Shown here one piece after another: positions 1 through 7,794 of a stretch of DNA of 25,352 nt. The DNA lies in assembly GCA_900751695.1 (NCBI GenBank), contig CAADSS010000022.1, positions 1 through 25,352 of the forward strand, in the 5' to 3' direction. Below the pieces are notes generated by a model. The model was not told where the DNA came from. It made no database searches and saw only the letters and a list, made by a program, of their open reading frames with translations. Within the stretch, counting starts at the first letter, position 1, and each line of letters begins with the position of its first letter. Source of the DNA: an uncultured Collinsella sp. GTDB taxonomy: Bacteria; Actinomycetota; Coriobacteriia; Coriobacteriales; Coriobacteriaceae. Position numbers and translations under genes: made by a program.

Positions 1-46
1 CCTCCGTCGCCAGGAGGAAGAGCTCGACCTTCTCCCTGCTGTACAT
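1..46 (-). CDS. Partial 5' end of a gene, probably an IS3-family transposase OrfA
   Basis: Only the first 15 codons are inside the window. The minus strand reads GGAGG, five bases, then ATG, giving MYSREKVELFLLATE before the sequence ends. A good ribosome binding site at correct spacing supports a real start. The peptide resembles the beginning of helix-turn-helix OrfA proteins of IS3-family elements, and the sequence just upstream looks like an IS150-group end, but 15 residues cannot prove this. It could be another small DNA-binding protein. Confidence 0.45.
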   Translation of the reverse strand, partial: MYSREKVELFLLATE

Positions 47-61
47 GCGAACCTCCAGTCC

Positions 62-97
62 GGACCGCCCCGCGGTCCAACTTTCTGTCCGCACCCC
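62..97 (-). mobile_element. Putative terminal inverted repeat of an IS3-family (IS150-group) element
   Basis: Read on the minus strand, this stretch contains GCGGACAGAAAGTTGGACCG, similar in layout to IS150-group ends, which have an AAGTTGGAC core near the tip. A perfect 7-bp hairpin (GGACCGC, loop CCC, GCGGTCC, 62-78) lies between it and the partial gene. The element would extend leftward out of the window. The family assignment is from memory of such ends; the far end and any target duplication cannot be seen. Confidence 0.4.
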
Positions 98-145
98 CAA
101 ACGAGAACTATTCCACCGCAAGTTCGTGAGGGAACGCGAAATGCC

Positions 146-859
146 CTACAGTCCGTACTTCACGACGACGCGGCTGATGCGACGACACCAAGGTTTGTAG
201 AGAGCAGCCAAAAACACGCAGGTCGCGAGGCCGTGTGTGATATCGAACGGCACTGCCGTGGCAAGACGCGCCACGGCGCCCGCCCACGTGAGCGGCTGCA
301 CAAAACCGATGATGTCGTAGGCGTTGATTACCACGCCGTAGAGCAGGCCCGATGCAAAGCCGTACGCCATCAGCGCCGGCATGCGCACGGTTCCATCCGC
401 ACGGTCGAACGCGCCCGCATGCGCCAGCGCGCCGCCAACATAGCCAACCAGACCCCAGGCATACATCTGCCATGGCGTCCACATGCCCTGCCCAAAAAAG
501 AAGTTGCTGGTCAGCGCCGCCAGCGCACCGACCATAAAGCCGTTACGACGACCGAGTGTCGCCCCGGCGATAATGGCGATGGCGCTCACGGGTTTAAAGT
601 CGGGAATGGGGCCAAACAAGATGCGCCCCGCCGCGGCCAACGCCGCCAGAACCAGCGTGGGCATAATCTGGCGCAGGCCCGGTCGCGACGCCTCGTAGCC
701 CGCAAAAAACAGCGCGAGCACCAGCGCCACCACGACAAGCATGGCAAGCGCCGCCTGCTCAACGCCTGCCAGCAACGCCGCAGCCATCACTGCGGGAACC
801 GCCAGCAGCAGCGGTATCTCCAGTTTTGCGAGTAGGCGCGCGACGCGATAATCCGTCAT
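146..859 (-). CDS. ECF transporter S component, cobalamin (CbrT)-like
   Basis: This 237-residue integral membrane protein is predicted to be the substrate-binding subunit of an energy-coupling-factor vitamin importer. It has about six hydrophobic segments, a DFKPVSAIAIIAGATLG stretch (residues 87-103) and a SNFFFGQGMWTPWQMYAWG region (118-136) that I associate with CbrT-type cobalamin S components. It is the last gene of a minus-strand operon and starts 4 bases after the stop of the fused ATPase gene. A longer reading from 922 would overlap the ATPase coding region, so the ATG at 859 is preferred. The family is fairly secure. The substrate is inferred from motif resemblance only, and no cobalamin riboswitch was recognised upstream of the operon. 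Confidence 0.8.
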   Translation of the reverse strand: MTDYRVARLLAKLEIPLLLAVPAVMAAALLAGVEQAALAMLVVVALVLALFFAGYEASRPGLRQIMPTLVLAALAAAGRILFGPIPDFKPVSAIAIIAGATLGRRNGFMVGALAALTSNFFFGQGMWTPWQMYAWGLVGYVGGALAHAGAFDRADGTVRMPALMAYGFASGLLYGVVINAYDIIGFVQPLTWAGAVARLATAVPFDITHGLATCVFLAALYKPWCRRISRVVVKYGL

Positions 860-863
860 CCCA

Positions 864-2507
864 TCACGCCCTATAAAACACGTTGTCGGCAAAGAAGTCG
901 GCCGGCGGCTCCATGCAGGCAATCTCGCCGTCGAACATCATGGCAATGTCATCGGCAACCTGCTCGGCGAAGTCCAGATCGTGCGTAGCCATGATGACGG
1001 TGCCGCCAGCCTTCGCATGGTCACGCAGGGCGCGGGAGATAATGCGGCGGCTGGCCAGGTCTAGACCCTTGGTGGGCTCATCGAGCAATAGCAGCTCGGG
1101 GCCAATCAAAAGCAGCTTTGCCAATGCAAGCAGTTGACGCTGTCCGCCCGAAAGATCGTACGGGTGGCGCCCATCCAGACCCGACAGCCCCAGGCTCGCC
1201 GCGCGCTCCCGCGCCACAGCCTCGTCATATCCGCAGGTCGAAGCCCATTCCATCAGCTCGTCGCGCACCGTCTCGGCAACCAGCAACGCCTTGGGATTCT
1301 GAGGCAGCAGTGCCGCCGAGGCAGCCCCGCGCTCCATATGCCCACGCTGCAACTTGACCGTCTTGGCCAGCACCGAAAGCATTGTCGACTTACCACAGCC
1401 GTTACCGCCCACAACCGCATGCACCGCGCCTGCCGAAAACGACGCATCGAGCCCACGCAGCACCCAGCCGCCCGCGCGATCGTAGCGAAACCAGCTCCCT
1501 GCCAGGGTGGTAGCCGACCCAGCGTGCATTTTTTGGAGTATTCTGCTTCCATCCGTGCGCGGGAAGGCTTCCGAGCCGTTCTCGAGCGACGTTTGCGCCA
1601 CAAATTCAGACGATTTGTCCAATTCCGAACTTTTTTTCGCGCTCGATACGTCCCCGGGCGGCTCCAGAGAGCCCAAATTGTCCTCACGCCTGCTGAATAC
1701 TCCTTTATTTGCACATCGGATGGCACCCCACCCCAACATGTCATCGGACAACAGCGATTCTCGGCGTCCCAAAGAAGCCATATCCGCCACCTCGCGCACG
1801 CGACCGTCCTCAATCCGGTACGCACACGTCGCGTATTCGAGCATTGGGCGCGGCTGATGCGTCGCCACAACAACCGTGCAGCCCAGCTCGCGATTCACGC
1901 GAAACAGCGCATGCAGAAAACTCTTCTCGGCAACGGGGTCGAGCTGAGACGTGGGCTCATCGAGCAGCAGCACGCGCGGGCGGAGCGCCAACACGGCGGC
2001 CAACGACAGCAGCTGCTTGCGACCACCCGAAAGCGTATCGGTATCGCGGTGGAGCCAATCCTCCAGCCCAAAGAAATAGCTGGTCTCGGCCACGCGACGA
2101 CGCATCTCGTCACGCGCTAGCCCCAAGTTTTCCAGGCCAAACGCCATCTCGTGCCACACGGTCTCGCACACAATCTGGTTCTCGGGATCCTGAAACACAT
2201 AGCCCACGCGCTCCGCGGACGTCCGAACATCCATGTCGGCAACGCTCTCGCCCAGCACGCGCAGTTCGCCAGCGCGCTCGCCCGTCGGCGCGATCTCGGG
2301 TTTGAGCAGCGAGAGTAGCGTCGACTTGCCCGAACCGGTACCGCCAACAAGCAGCGCAAACGCACCTTGGGAAACACGCCAATCAAGCCCCTCGAGCACC
2401 GGTGCCTCGGCCCCGGGATAGGCAAAACTAAGGCCCCGCACCTCAATCGCAGGCACATCGGAGCCGCACGCCCCGCCCGTTACCGAGCAGCTATCCAACC
2501 GAGCCAT
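864..2507 (-). CDS. ECF transporter ATPase, two ABC domains fused in one chain
   Basis: This 547-residue protein carries two complete ABC ATPase domains and should supply both EcfA-type subunits. Domain 1 has Walker A GGTGSGKST (55-63), the Q-loop at FQDPENQ (105-111), signature LSGGRKQ (159-165), Walker B VLLLDEP (179-185) and H217. Domain 2 has Walker A GGNGCGKST (367-375), signature LSGGQRQ (452-458), Walker B LLLLDEP (472-478) and H509. ECF ATPases are often two separate ~280-residue proteins, so this is a fusion. The linker (about residues 250-335) is unusually long and contains an in-frame 191-bp repeat-like element (1524-1714). The start ATG overlaps the ecfT stop by one base (ATGA), which suggests translational coupling. 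Confidence 0.93.
   Translation of the reverse strand: MARLDSCSVTGGACGSDVPAIEVRGLSFAYPGAEAPVLEGLDWRVSQGAFALLVGGTGSGKSTLLSLLKPEIAPTGERAGELRVLGESVADMDVRTSAERVGYVFQDPENQIVCETVWHEMAFGLENLGLARDEMRRRVAETSYFFGLEDWLHRDTDTLSGGRKQLLSLAAVLALRPRVLLLDEPTSQLDPVAEKSFLHALFRVNRELGCTVVVATHQPRPMLEYATCAYRIEDGRVREVADMASLGRRESLLSDDMLGWGAIRCANKGVFSRREDNLGSLEPPGDVSSAKKSSELDKSSEFVAQTSLENGSEAFPRTDGSRILQKMHAGSATTLAGSWFRYDRAGGWVLRGLDASFSAGAVHAVVGGNGCGKSTMLSVLAKTVKLQRGHMERGAASAALLPQNPKALLVAETVRDELMEWASTCGYDEAVARERAASLGLSGLDGRHPYDLSGGQRQLLALAKLLLIGPELLLLDEPTKGLDLASRRIISRALRDHAKAGGTVIMATHDLDFAEQVADDIAMMFDGEIACMEPPADFFADNVFYRA
1524..1714. mobile_element. MITE-like element inside the ECF ATPase linker
   Basis: The two ends are inverted copies: GTGCA, six A/T bases, GGAGTATTC at 1524-1543, and the reverse complement at 1695-1714 (GAATACTCC, six A/T bases, TGCAC). 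Fourteen of the 20 terminal bases pair perfectly, and the other six are A/T-only on both sides. The 191-bp unit contains runs such as ACTTTTTTTCGCG that are unlike the surrounding GC-rich codons. It encodes residues ~265-328, a Ser/Lys/Glu-rich stretch between the two ATPase domains, without breaking the frame. I see no clear target duplication. Mobility is inferred from structure only. Confidence 0.6.
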
Positions 2508-3400
2508 CAGCCAAACCTCTTCTCATCAATCGCGTGCAACGCGCAAGGCAGCACCATCCAGGCAGCGTACACGACATAGCCCGGCCACGGCGCCGGCACC
2601 GAGAGCTGCGGATAAAACGAATACTGCGTCGTCGCGGTCCACGCCACCGCCACCGCGGCAGCACCAAACAGCGCAAGCCCAACCAGCGCGGCAACGTCGC
2701 TGCGCCCCAGCCGATACCGCGCATACGTCGTACGACGCGTCGCGGCGCCCCACCCGCGCGAGCGCATCGCGTCCGCGCGCTCCAACGAATCTTCCATGCC
2801 CCAGCCCATCAATGCACTCGATGCCCGCAGGCGCGAGCGCACGGGGTCGGCCGGCGCGCGGCCCGGCACATCAATCGCATCCTGCACCGCCAGCACCGTA
2901 CGGCCGCGGCGCAAAAACTGCGGGATAAGCCTCATGCACATCGAGATCATGAGCGCGATCACCGGTGCGGCGTTACCCAAAAGCGCGAGCACCTTGTCGT
3001 ATTCGAGCATCGACGCCGCGGCCTCAAACCACAGCACGCTCGCCACAAACAGCCCGCCCATGCACAGGCCGTATACCATGCTCTCCAGATACACCGCGCG
3101 CATGCCAATACGGAACAGCTCCGTCGAGCCCGAGGCACTAAACAGTGGATTGACCAGCGCGATAATCAAAATCACCGGCAGCTGCCAGCGAAGTGCGCCC
3201 AGCGTGCGGGCAGCCCCACGCGTCGCAAATCCATACGCCAACCCGCCCGCAAGTGACAGCGCAATCAGCACCGGCTGCATCGAGAACATGGTGAGCCCCA
3301 GCGTCAGCACTATATAGAGCGCCGGCACAGCTGGATGCGACATCGAGAATGCCGCGACGGGCTCGCCGCCAAACTCCTCTCGTATGTTGTCCACGGGCAC
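2507..3400 (-). CDS. ecfT: ECF transporter transmembrane subunit EcfT
   Basis: This is the energy-coupling transmembrane protein of the importer, which links the ATPases to the S component. It has several hydrophobic segments and the EcfT-type cytoplasmic coupling region near the C-terminus, including an ERADAMRSRGWG stretch that matches the conserved Ala-Arg-Gly coupling motif. An open frame extends upstream to 3562, but the extra 54 residues are Arg-rich and unlike EcfT. The GTG at 3400, preceded by GAGGGGA at suitable spacing, gives 297 residues and is preferred; GTG at 3394 and ATG at 3343 are alternatives. It is the first gene of the ecfT-ATPase-S operon, divergent from glmU. Start confidence is moderate, family confidence high. 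Confidence 0.85.
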   Translation of the reverse strand: MPVDNIREEFGGEPVAAFSMSHPAVPALYIVLTLGLTMFSMQPVLIALSLAGGLAYGFATRGAARTLGALRWQLPVILIIALVNPLFSASGSTELFRIGMRAVYLESMVYGLCMGGLFVASVLWFEAAASMLEYDKVLALLGNAAPVIALMISMCMRLIPQFLRRGRTVLAVQDAIDVPGRAPADPVRSRLRASSALMGWGMEDSLERADAMRSRGWGAATRRTTYARYRLGRSDVAALVGLALFGAAAVAVAWTATTQYSFYPQLSVPAPWPGYVVYAAWMVLPCALHAIDEKRFG

Positions 3401-3590
3401 CCCCGTCCCCTCGCTCAAACGACAGCTCCGCAGCACCGCCGCCATGCACGGCCAGCGCAAACGCCACGCCGGCGGCGCAAGCCTCAACCGCCGCAATCCA
3501 ATCGTTACGCGCTCAACATATGCCTGCGGTATCATATTGCGCCGTGTATCGTTTCCAAGCACACGTCTCTATAACGTAACAGGAGATCAC

Positions 3591-5003
3591 ATGGACGCAA
3601 CCGCAATTATCCTCGCTGCCGGCGAGGGCACCCGCATGAAGTCGAACCACTGCAAGGTTTCGCACAAGATCCTGGGTAAGCCCATGGTCCAGTGGATCGT
3701 CGACGCTACCATCAAGGCCGGCTGCAGCCGCGTCGTGGTCGTCATCGGCAGCCACGCCGACGAGATGCGCGCCCTTATCGACGGCACCTACGCCAACAGC
3801 GCCACCAAGGTCGAGTGCGTCGAGCAGACCGAGCGCCTGGGCACCGGCCACGCCGTGAAGGTCGCGCTCGAGGCCTGCGGCATCACGCAAGGCCCCGTCG
3901 TCGTGCTCAACGGCGACTTGCCGCTCATCACCGCCGACACCGTCGCCAAGTTCGCGCAGACCGTCGCCACCGGCGAACTCGCCTGCACCGTCATGACCAT
4001 GACCCCGCCTGATCCCTTCGGCTACGGCCGCATCAAGCTGGGCGCCGATGGTCAGATCGAGCGCATCATCGAGCAGAAGGACTGCACGCCCGAGCAGGCC
4101 GCCACGCTGCTCGAGTGCAACGCCGGCTGCTACGCCTTCGACGGCGCGCAGCTCGCCGCCCACATCAACGAGATCGGCAACGACAACGCGCAGTCCGAGT
4201 ACTACCTGCCCGACATGCTCGAGATCCTCAAAGGCCACGCCCAGGCCGTCTCCATCTTCCACTGCGACGACTACCGCGACGGCCTGGGCGTCAACAGCCG
4301 CATTCAGCTCGCGCAGCTCACCGCCATCGCGCGCGACCGCATCAACGAGCACTGGATGGCCGAGGGCGTCACGTTCATCGACCCCACGCAGGCCTGGATC
4401 GGCCCCGACGCCACCATCGGCCGCGACACCGTCGTGTGGCCGCAGACGCACCTGATCGGCCACGTCACCGTGGGCGAGGAGTGCCAGCTCGGCCCCAACA
4501 GCCGCCTCACCGACACCACCGTCGGCAGCGGCTGCACCATCGATGAAACCATCGCCGTCGAGGCCGTCATCGAGAACGGCGTCGACTGCGGCCCGCGCGC
4601 CTACCTGCGCCCGGGCACCCACATGCTCGACGGTTCCAAGGCCGGCACGCACGTGGAGATCAAGAAGTCCACAATCGGCGAGGGCTCCAAGGTGCCGCAC
4701 CTGTCCTACATCGGCGATACCACCATGGGCTCCGGCGTCAACGTGGGCGCGGGCTCCATCACCTGCAACTACGATGGCGTACACAAGCACAAGACCGTCA
4801 TCGGCAAGGATGCCTTCATCGGCTCCGACACCATGATGGTCGCGCCCGCCCAGATTGGCGACGGCGCGCTCGTGGCCGCCGGCTCCGTCATCCCCGAGCC
4901 GGTCCCGGCAGACGCACTTGGCCTGGGTCGTGCCCGCCAGGTAAATATTGAGGGCTGGGCCGCCGATTATCGCCGCCGTCTGCACGAGGACGACGAGGTA
5001 TAA
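3591..5003 (+). CDS. glmU: Bifunctional UDP-GlcNAc pyrophosphorylase / glucosamine-1-phosphate acetyltransferase
   Basis: GlmU makes UDP-N-acetylglucosamine for peptidoglycan in the cytoplasm, acetylating glucosamine-1-phosphate and then transferring UMP. The protein is 470 residues, near the usual ~456. The N-terminal nucleotidyltransferase domain shows LAAGEGTRMKS (8-18) and NGDLPL (107-112, with the metal-binding Asp). The C-terminal half is a left-handed beta-helix of hexapeptide repeats with the characteristic RPGTHMLDGSKAGTHVEIK and SYIGDTTMGSGVNVGAGS blocks. The ATG at 3591 is chosen because AGGAGA lies 4 bases upstream. A longer frame to 3384 would run through the divergent promoter region. 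An intrinsic terminator follows immediately, so it is probably monocistronic. Confidence 0.97.
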   Translation: MDATAIILAAGEGTRMKSNHCKVSHKILGKPMVQWIVDATIKAGCSRVVVVIGSHADEMRALIDGTYANSATKVECVEQTERLGTGHAVKVALEACGITQGPVVVLNGDLPLITADTVAKFAQTVATGELACTVMTMTPPDPFGYGRIKLGADGQIERIIEQKDCTPEQAATLLECNAGCYAFDGAQLAAHINEIGNDNAQSEYYLPDMLEILKGHAQAVSIFHCDDYRDGLGVNSRIQLAQLTAIARDRINEHWMAEGVTFIDPTQAWIGPDATIGRDTVVWPQTHLIGHVTVGEECQLGPNSRLTDTTVGSGCTIDETIAVEAVIENGVDCGPRAYLRPGTHMLDGSKAGTHVEIKKSTIGEGSKVPHLSYIGDTTMGSGVNVGAGSITCNYDGVHKHKTVIGKDAFIGSDTMMVAPAQIGDGALVAAGSVIPEPVPADALGLGRARQVNIEGWAADYRRRLHEDDEV

Positions 5004-5020
5004 CGTTTTACCAAGCATCT

Positions 5021-5055
5021 AAGGAGCTGTTCCCATGGGGGCGGCTCCTTTTTTC
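5021..5055 (+). terminator. Intrinsic terminator after glmU
   Basis: A 7-bp stem AAGGAGC (5021-5027) / GCTCCTT (5044-5050) with a 16-base loop is followed by a run of T's. It begins 17 bases after the glmU stop codon. Confidence 0.85.
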
Positions 5056-5145
5056 TATCGTGACCTGCGCGACAGGATGAGTGGTCGGTTCGTGTCCGTT
5101 GACGGTAAAGACGTTATCAAGACCCGATTAACCCCGTCGCGCGGT

Positions 5146-5151
5146 TACAAT
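5146..5151 (+). promoter_or_regulatory. Candidate -10 box for prs
   Basis: TACAAT lies 44 bases before the prs start codon, between the glmU terminator and prs. No good -35 hexamer sits at 16-18 bp; a TTGACG at 5099 is too far away to pair with it. Confidence 0.35.
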
Positions 5152-5195
5152 GCAACAAGGCATCTATATGGCATTCGATATAAAGGAGAAGGGTA

Positions 5196-6182
5196 ATGCC
5201 GATTAATGATCCCGAGAAGTCGGAGAATATGCGCAAGTCCATCCGCGTGTATTCCGGTTCCTCCAACCGTCCCCTCGCTCAGAAGATCGCTGAGTACCTT
5301 GGGGTCGAGCTTTCGGGCCTTACGCTAAAGCAGTTCGCCAACGGTGAGATTTACGCCCGCTACGACGAGACCGTCCGCGGCGCCGACGTCTTCCTGATTC
5401 AGTCCGTGGCCGGCGGCAACGTCAATGACATGCTCATGGAGCTGCTCATCGCCACCGACGCTGCCAAGCGCGCATCCGCCCGCTCCATCACCGCCGTTAT
5501 CACCCACTACGGCTATGCCCGCCAGGACCGCAAGGCCGGCCCGCGCGAGCCCATCACCGCCCGCCTCGTCGCCAACCTGCTCGAGCGCGCCGGCGTCAAC
5601 CGCATCATCACCCTCGACCTGCACCAGGGCCAGATTCAGGGCTTCTTCGATATCCCGGTTAACCACCTGTCCGCGCTGCCGCTGTTTGGCCAGTACTACA
5701 ACGACATGCACTTCGACACCGACAACCTGGTTGTCGTCTCCCCCGATGTGGGCCGCGCCAAGGCCGCCAAGAAGCTGTCCGACATGCTCGGCTGCGACCT
5801 GGCCATCGCCCACAAGGGCCGTCCGCGCCACAACGCCGCCGAGGTCATGGGCATCATCGGTGACATCAAGGGCAAGACCTGCATCATCAACGACGACATG
5901 ATCGACACCGCTGGCACCCTGTGCGCCAACGTCAAGGAGCTCAAGGCTATGGGCGCCGGCGACATCTACGTATGCGCCACCCACGGCATCTTCTCCGGTC
6001 CGGCCATCGAGCGTCTGAACGACGCCCCGATCGTCGAGTGCCTCGTCACCGACGCCATTCCCGTCGAGGTCGGCGGCAAGATCAAGACCATCTCGGTCGC
6101 CGAGGAGTTCGCTCAGGCCATCTCCGCCGTTTACCACGAGGAGCCCGTCTCCACGCTCGTCGGCGGCGACTTCGCGCTGTAA
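5196..6182 (+). CDS. prs: Ribose-phosphate pyrophosphokinase (PRPP synthetase)
   Basis: The enzyme converts ribose-5-phosphate and ATP to PRPP, the precursor used by PurF (encoded at 19920-21590) and by pyrimidine, histidine and NAD synthesis. The 328-residue sequence is close to the normal ~315 with a short N-terminal extension. It contains the ATP/catalytic stretch THYGYARQDRK, the DLHQGQIQGFFDIP ribose-phosphate region, and the PRPP-binding loop DDMIDTAGT. The start ATG at 5196 follows AAAGGAGAAGGGTA; an internal ATG at codon 12 is possible, because the conserved sequence only begins there. It has its own candidate promoter and a strong terminator. The glmU-prs-pth order is common in bacteria, but here pth is displaced by an accessory insertion. 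Confidence 0.97.
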   Translation: MPINDPEKSENMRKSIRVYSGSSNRPLAQKIAEYLGVELSGLTLKQFANGEIYARYDETVRGADVFLIQSVAGGNVNDMLMELLIATDAAKRASARSITAVITHYGYARQDRKAGPREPITARLVANLLERAGVNRIITLDLHQGQIQGFFDIPVNHLSALPLFGQYYNDMHFDTDNLVVVSPDVGRAKAAKKLSDMLGCDLAIAHKGRPRHNAAEVMGIIGDIKGKTCIINDDMIDTAGTLCANVKELKAMGAGDIYVCATHGIFSGPAIERLNDAPIVECLVTDAIPVEVGGKIKTISVAEEFAQAISAVYHEEPVSTLVGGDFAL

Positions 6183-6215
6183 TCCAGCGTGCATCTCATC
6201 ATCTTTGGTGTTTTT

Positions 6216-6248
6216 AAAGGGTCGGAAGCTCGCTTCCGACCCTTTTTC
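6216..6248 (+). terminator. Intrinsic terminator after prs
   Basis: A 13-bp perfect stem, AAAGGGTCGGAAG / CTTCCGACCCTTT, with a 4-base loop (CTCG), is followed by further T's. It lies 34 bases after the prs stop codon. Confidence 0.92.
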
Positions 6249-6268
6249 TACCCCTCGACAACCTTCCC

Positions 6269-6470
6269 TGGACAATTAGTTCAGATACGTATTTTTTTAA
6301 AGCTCCAAAGGCCGTTCTGAGCCTTCTGAGCTCCCCGGCGAACGCCATACTGCCCAAAGCTCATCGCTTTCGAGTACGACCGCCGCATATTTACCCTCAA
6401 ATCGCCCTCGAAAGCCCTTAGAAACGCCTCGAACGCCCGCCGTCTTATACGTATCTGAACTAACTGTCCA
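6269..6470. mobile_element. MITE-like element A (202 bp), left of the accessory gene
   Basis: The ends are 24-base inverted repeats (6269-6292 and 6447-6470) with one mismatch. Both begin TGGACA, share TTAGTTCAGATACGTAT, and include the palindrome TACGTA. The same termini bound element B at 7795-7998. No convincing protein is encoded; the short open frames over it are not supported. No target duplication is visible. The size, the terminal repeats and the presence of a second copy fit a non-autonomous transposable element, though a structured non-coding RNA with a long closing stem is an alternative. Confidence 0.72.
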
Positions 6471-6633
6471 GTAGCTATCGTCAACCTTCGCGGCAGAGCT
6501 CAATTTCCTGCAATCCCCTCAACCGATTCCACCGATTTCATAACACCCAGCCGTTCATGGCGCGCAGCGCCCCGCTGAGCGAAAAGAACGGTATGGCGGT
6601 CGCATTCTGCCGCCAACTTAGTACGTTATAGCT
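6471..6633. other. Leader region of the accessory gene
   Basis: This 163-bp stretch separates element A from the DUF559-like gene. I see a small GGCGG/CCGCC hairpin near 6594-6613 and an AT-rich GTTATAGCT just before the start codon that could be a weak -10. No ribosome binding site, terminator or RNA gene is recognisable. Confidence 0.4.
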
Positions 6634-7761
6634 ATGATGACCGTGATTTCACATTTCTCCGCCCTCCGCGCAATTCGTCGCGCACGACGGGCGTACTCTG
6701 CCCTACCCTGGGACTCCGTTGATAGCGAACAGCAAGCACAGGCCTTGGCTGGCTGCATTCCCAACAATGACGCGATAGACTTTGGCGCACTTTCGATACT
6801 CGACGCCTGGAATGAAGATGATTCCGAACTGCTCGATCTTCTCGTTTCAAACGAAGACAACAGGCGCCCCGACAAGCGACTTCTTCAGCATATTCTCTCC
6901 ACTCCTCTTCCTGAAGGTGCAATTATGCACGTCGAGGCCGACATCTACGCAACGTCTCCTGCCATGACAGCCATGCTTTGTTCCAAAAATGAATCAGTCG
7001 CCAAAACCTTGATGCTCCTTATGGAGCTGCTCGGAACCTACTCACTTCCGCCCGAGGCAACTTACCCCATCGCCTACGACGACACGTGGCCCAAGGCCAA
7101 CAGCTTCGAAGCGATGGACGACCTCGATTGCCAGGGCGACCAACCGACACCCGAAAAGCCAGCCGAAACACGCTACGAACAGGCACACTATAGATGCGAA
7201 CCCGCTACAACCATCGAAGAACTCGAGGCAGTCGCACGGTTCGCCAAAAGTAGTTCCTACGCCTCGTTTCGTACGGCTGTCAAACTCGCCCGGGCCGGAT
7301 CCGCATCCCCAGCGGAATCATTGATGTTCGCCGTCCTGGGCGCGCCCATGCGCTTTGGCGGATTCGGGTGTTGCAGTTTGCCCATGGGAGGCCTGCTGCT
7401 CAACTATCGTGTCGATTTCGACACCCTTGCGGTCAACATGTCCTCGGGCATCCCCTACGCCATCTGCGACTTATATTGCCCGGCCGCCGGAATCGACAAC
7501 GAATACAACGGAATTGGACATGAGCTTCAAAACGCCCGCATCCACGATGGCAATCGAAATAATGGCCTCAAGGCAATGGGCATCCACGTCCTGGTTATCA
7601 ATCGCGACCAAATGAAAGACCTTGTTGCACTCGAAGCCTTCGCCCAAACGATGCATCGACTCGCGGGAGTCCGATTCCGATACCGTATCAAGGGCTATCG
7701 CAAGCGTCAGGCCGCTTGGCTCAACGCCCTGCGGGCCGGAATCGGCCTTGCGCCGGTCTAA
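6634..7761 (+). CDS. Accessory protein with a DUF559/PD-(D/E)XK-like C-terminal domain
   Basis: This is a 375-residue protein of unknown function. Residues ~190-350 resemble the DUF559/Vsr-like endonuclease fold often found in actinobacterial AbiEi-type proteins: SPAES (225-229), NYRVDF (257-262), then CDLYCPAAGIDNEYNG with D279 and E290, followed by DGNRNNGLKAMGIHVLVINRDQ (305-326). The expected catalytic Asp and Glu positions appear occupied, but a clear Lys is not. The N-terminal ~190 residues have no recognised domain. It is a lone gene between two matching MITE-like elements, has no Shine-Dalgarno sequence, and is less GC-biased than its neighbours, all suggesting acquisition. A role in defence or as a regulator is possible but not shown. 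Confidence 0.75.
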   Translation: MMTVISHFSALRAIRRARRAYSALPWDSVDSEQQAQALAGCIPNNDAIDFGALSILDAWNEDDSELLDLLVSNEDNRRPDKRLLQHILSTPLPEGAIMHVEADIYATSPAMTAMLCSKNESVAKTLMLLMELLGTYSLPPEATYPIAYDDTWPKANSFEAMDDLDCQGDQPTPEKPAETRYEQAHYRCEPATTIEELEAVARFAKSSSYASFRTAVKLARAGSASPAESLMFAVLGAPMRFGGFGCCSLPMGGLLLNYRVDFDTLAVNMSSGIPYAICDLYCPAAGIDNEYNGIGHELQNARIHDGNRNNGLKAMGIHVLVINRDQMKDLVALEAFAQTMHRLAGVRFRYRIKGYRKRQAAWLNALRAGIGLAPV

Positions 7762-7794
7762 ACGGCGAATCACCCGTGCACCGTCGAGCAGGGC

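Noticed and set aside
3505..3535. glmU promoter with TTACGC and TATCAT
   Set aside because: The spacing is 19 bp and both hexamers are weak, so it was not listed as a feature.
3513..5018. 501-codon open frame antisense to glmU
   Set aside because: It is a mirror of a high-GC gene with few stops; its Gly/Val/Asp-rich protein has no recognisable domain, while glmU is certain.
5325..6275. 316-codon open frame antisense to prs
   Set aside because: Low-complexity translation, no ribosome binding site, fully overlapping a clear gene.
6281..6503. Short open frames over element A, with a similar start in element B (GQLVQIRI)
   Set aside because: The shared peptide comes from translating the terminal repeat; the rest is not clearly conserved, so coding is not supported.
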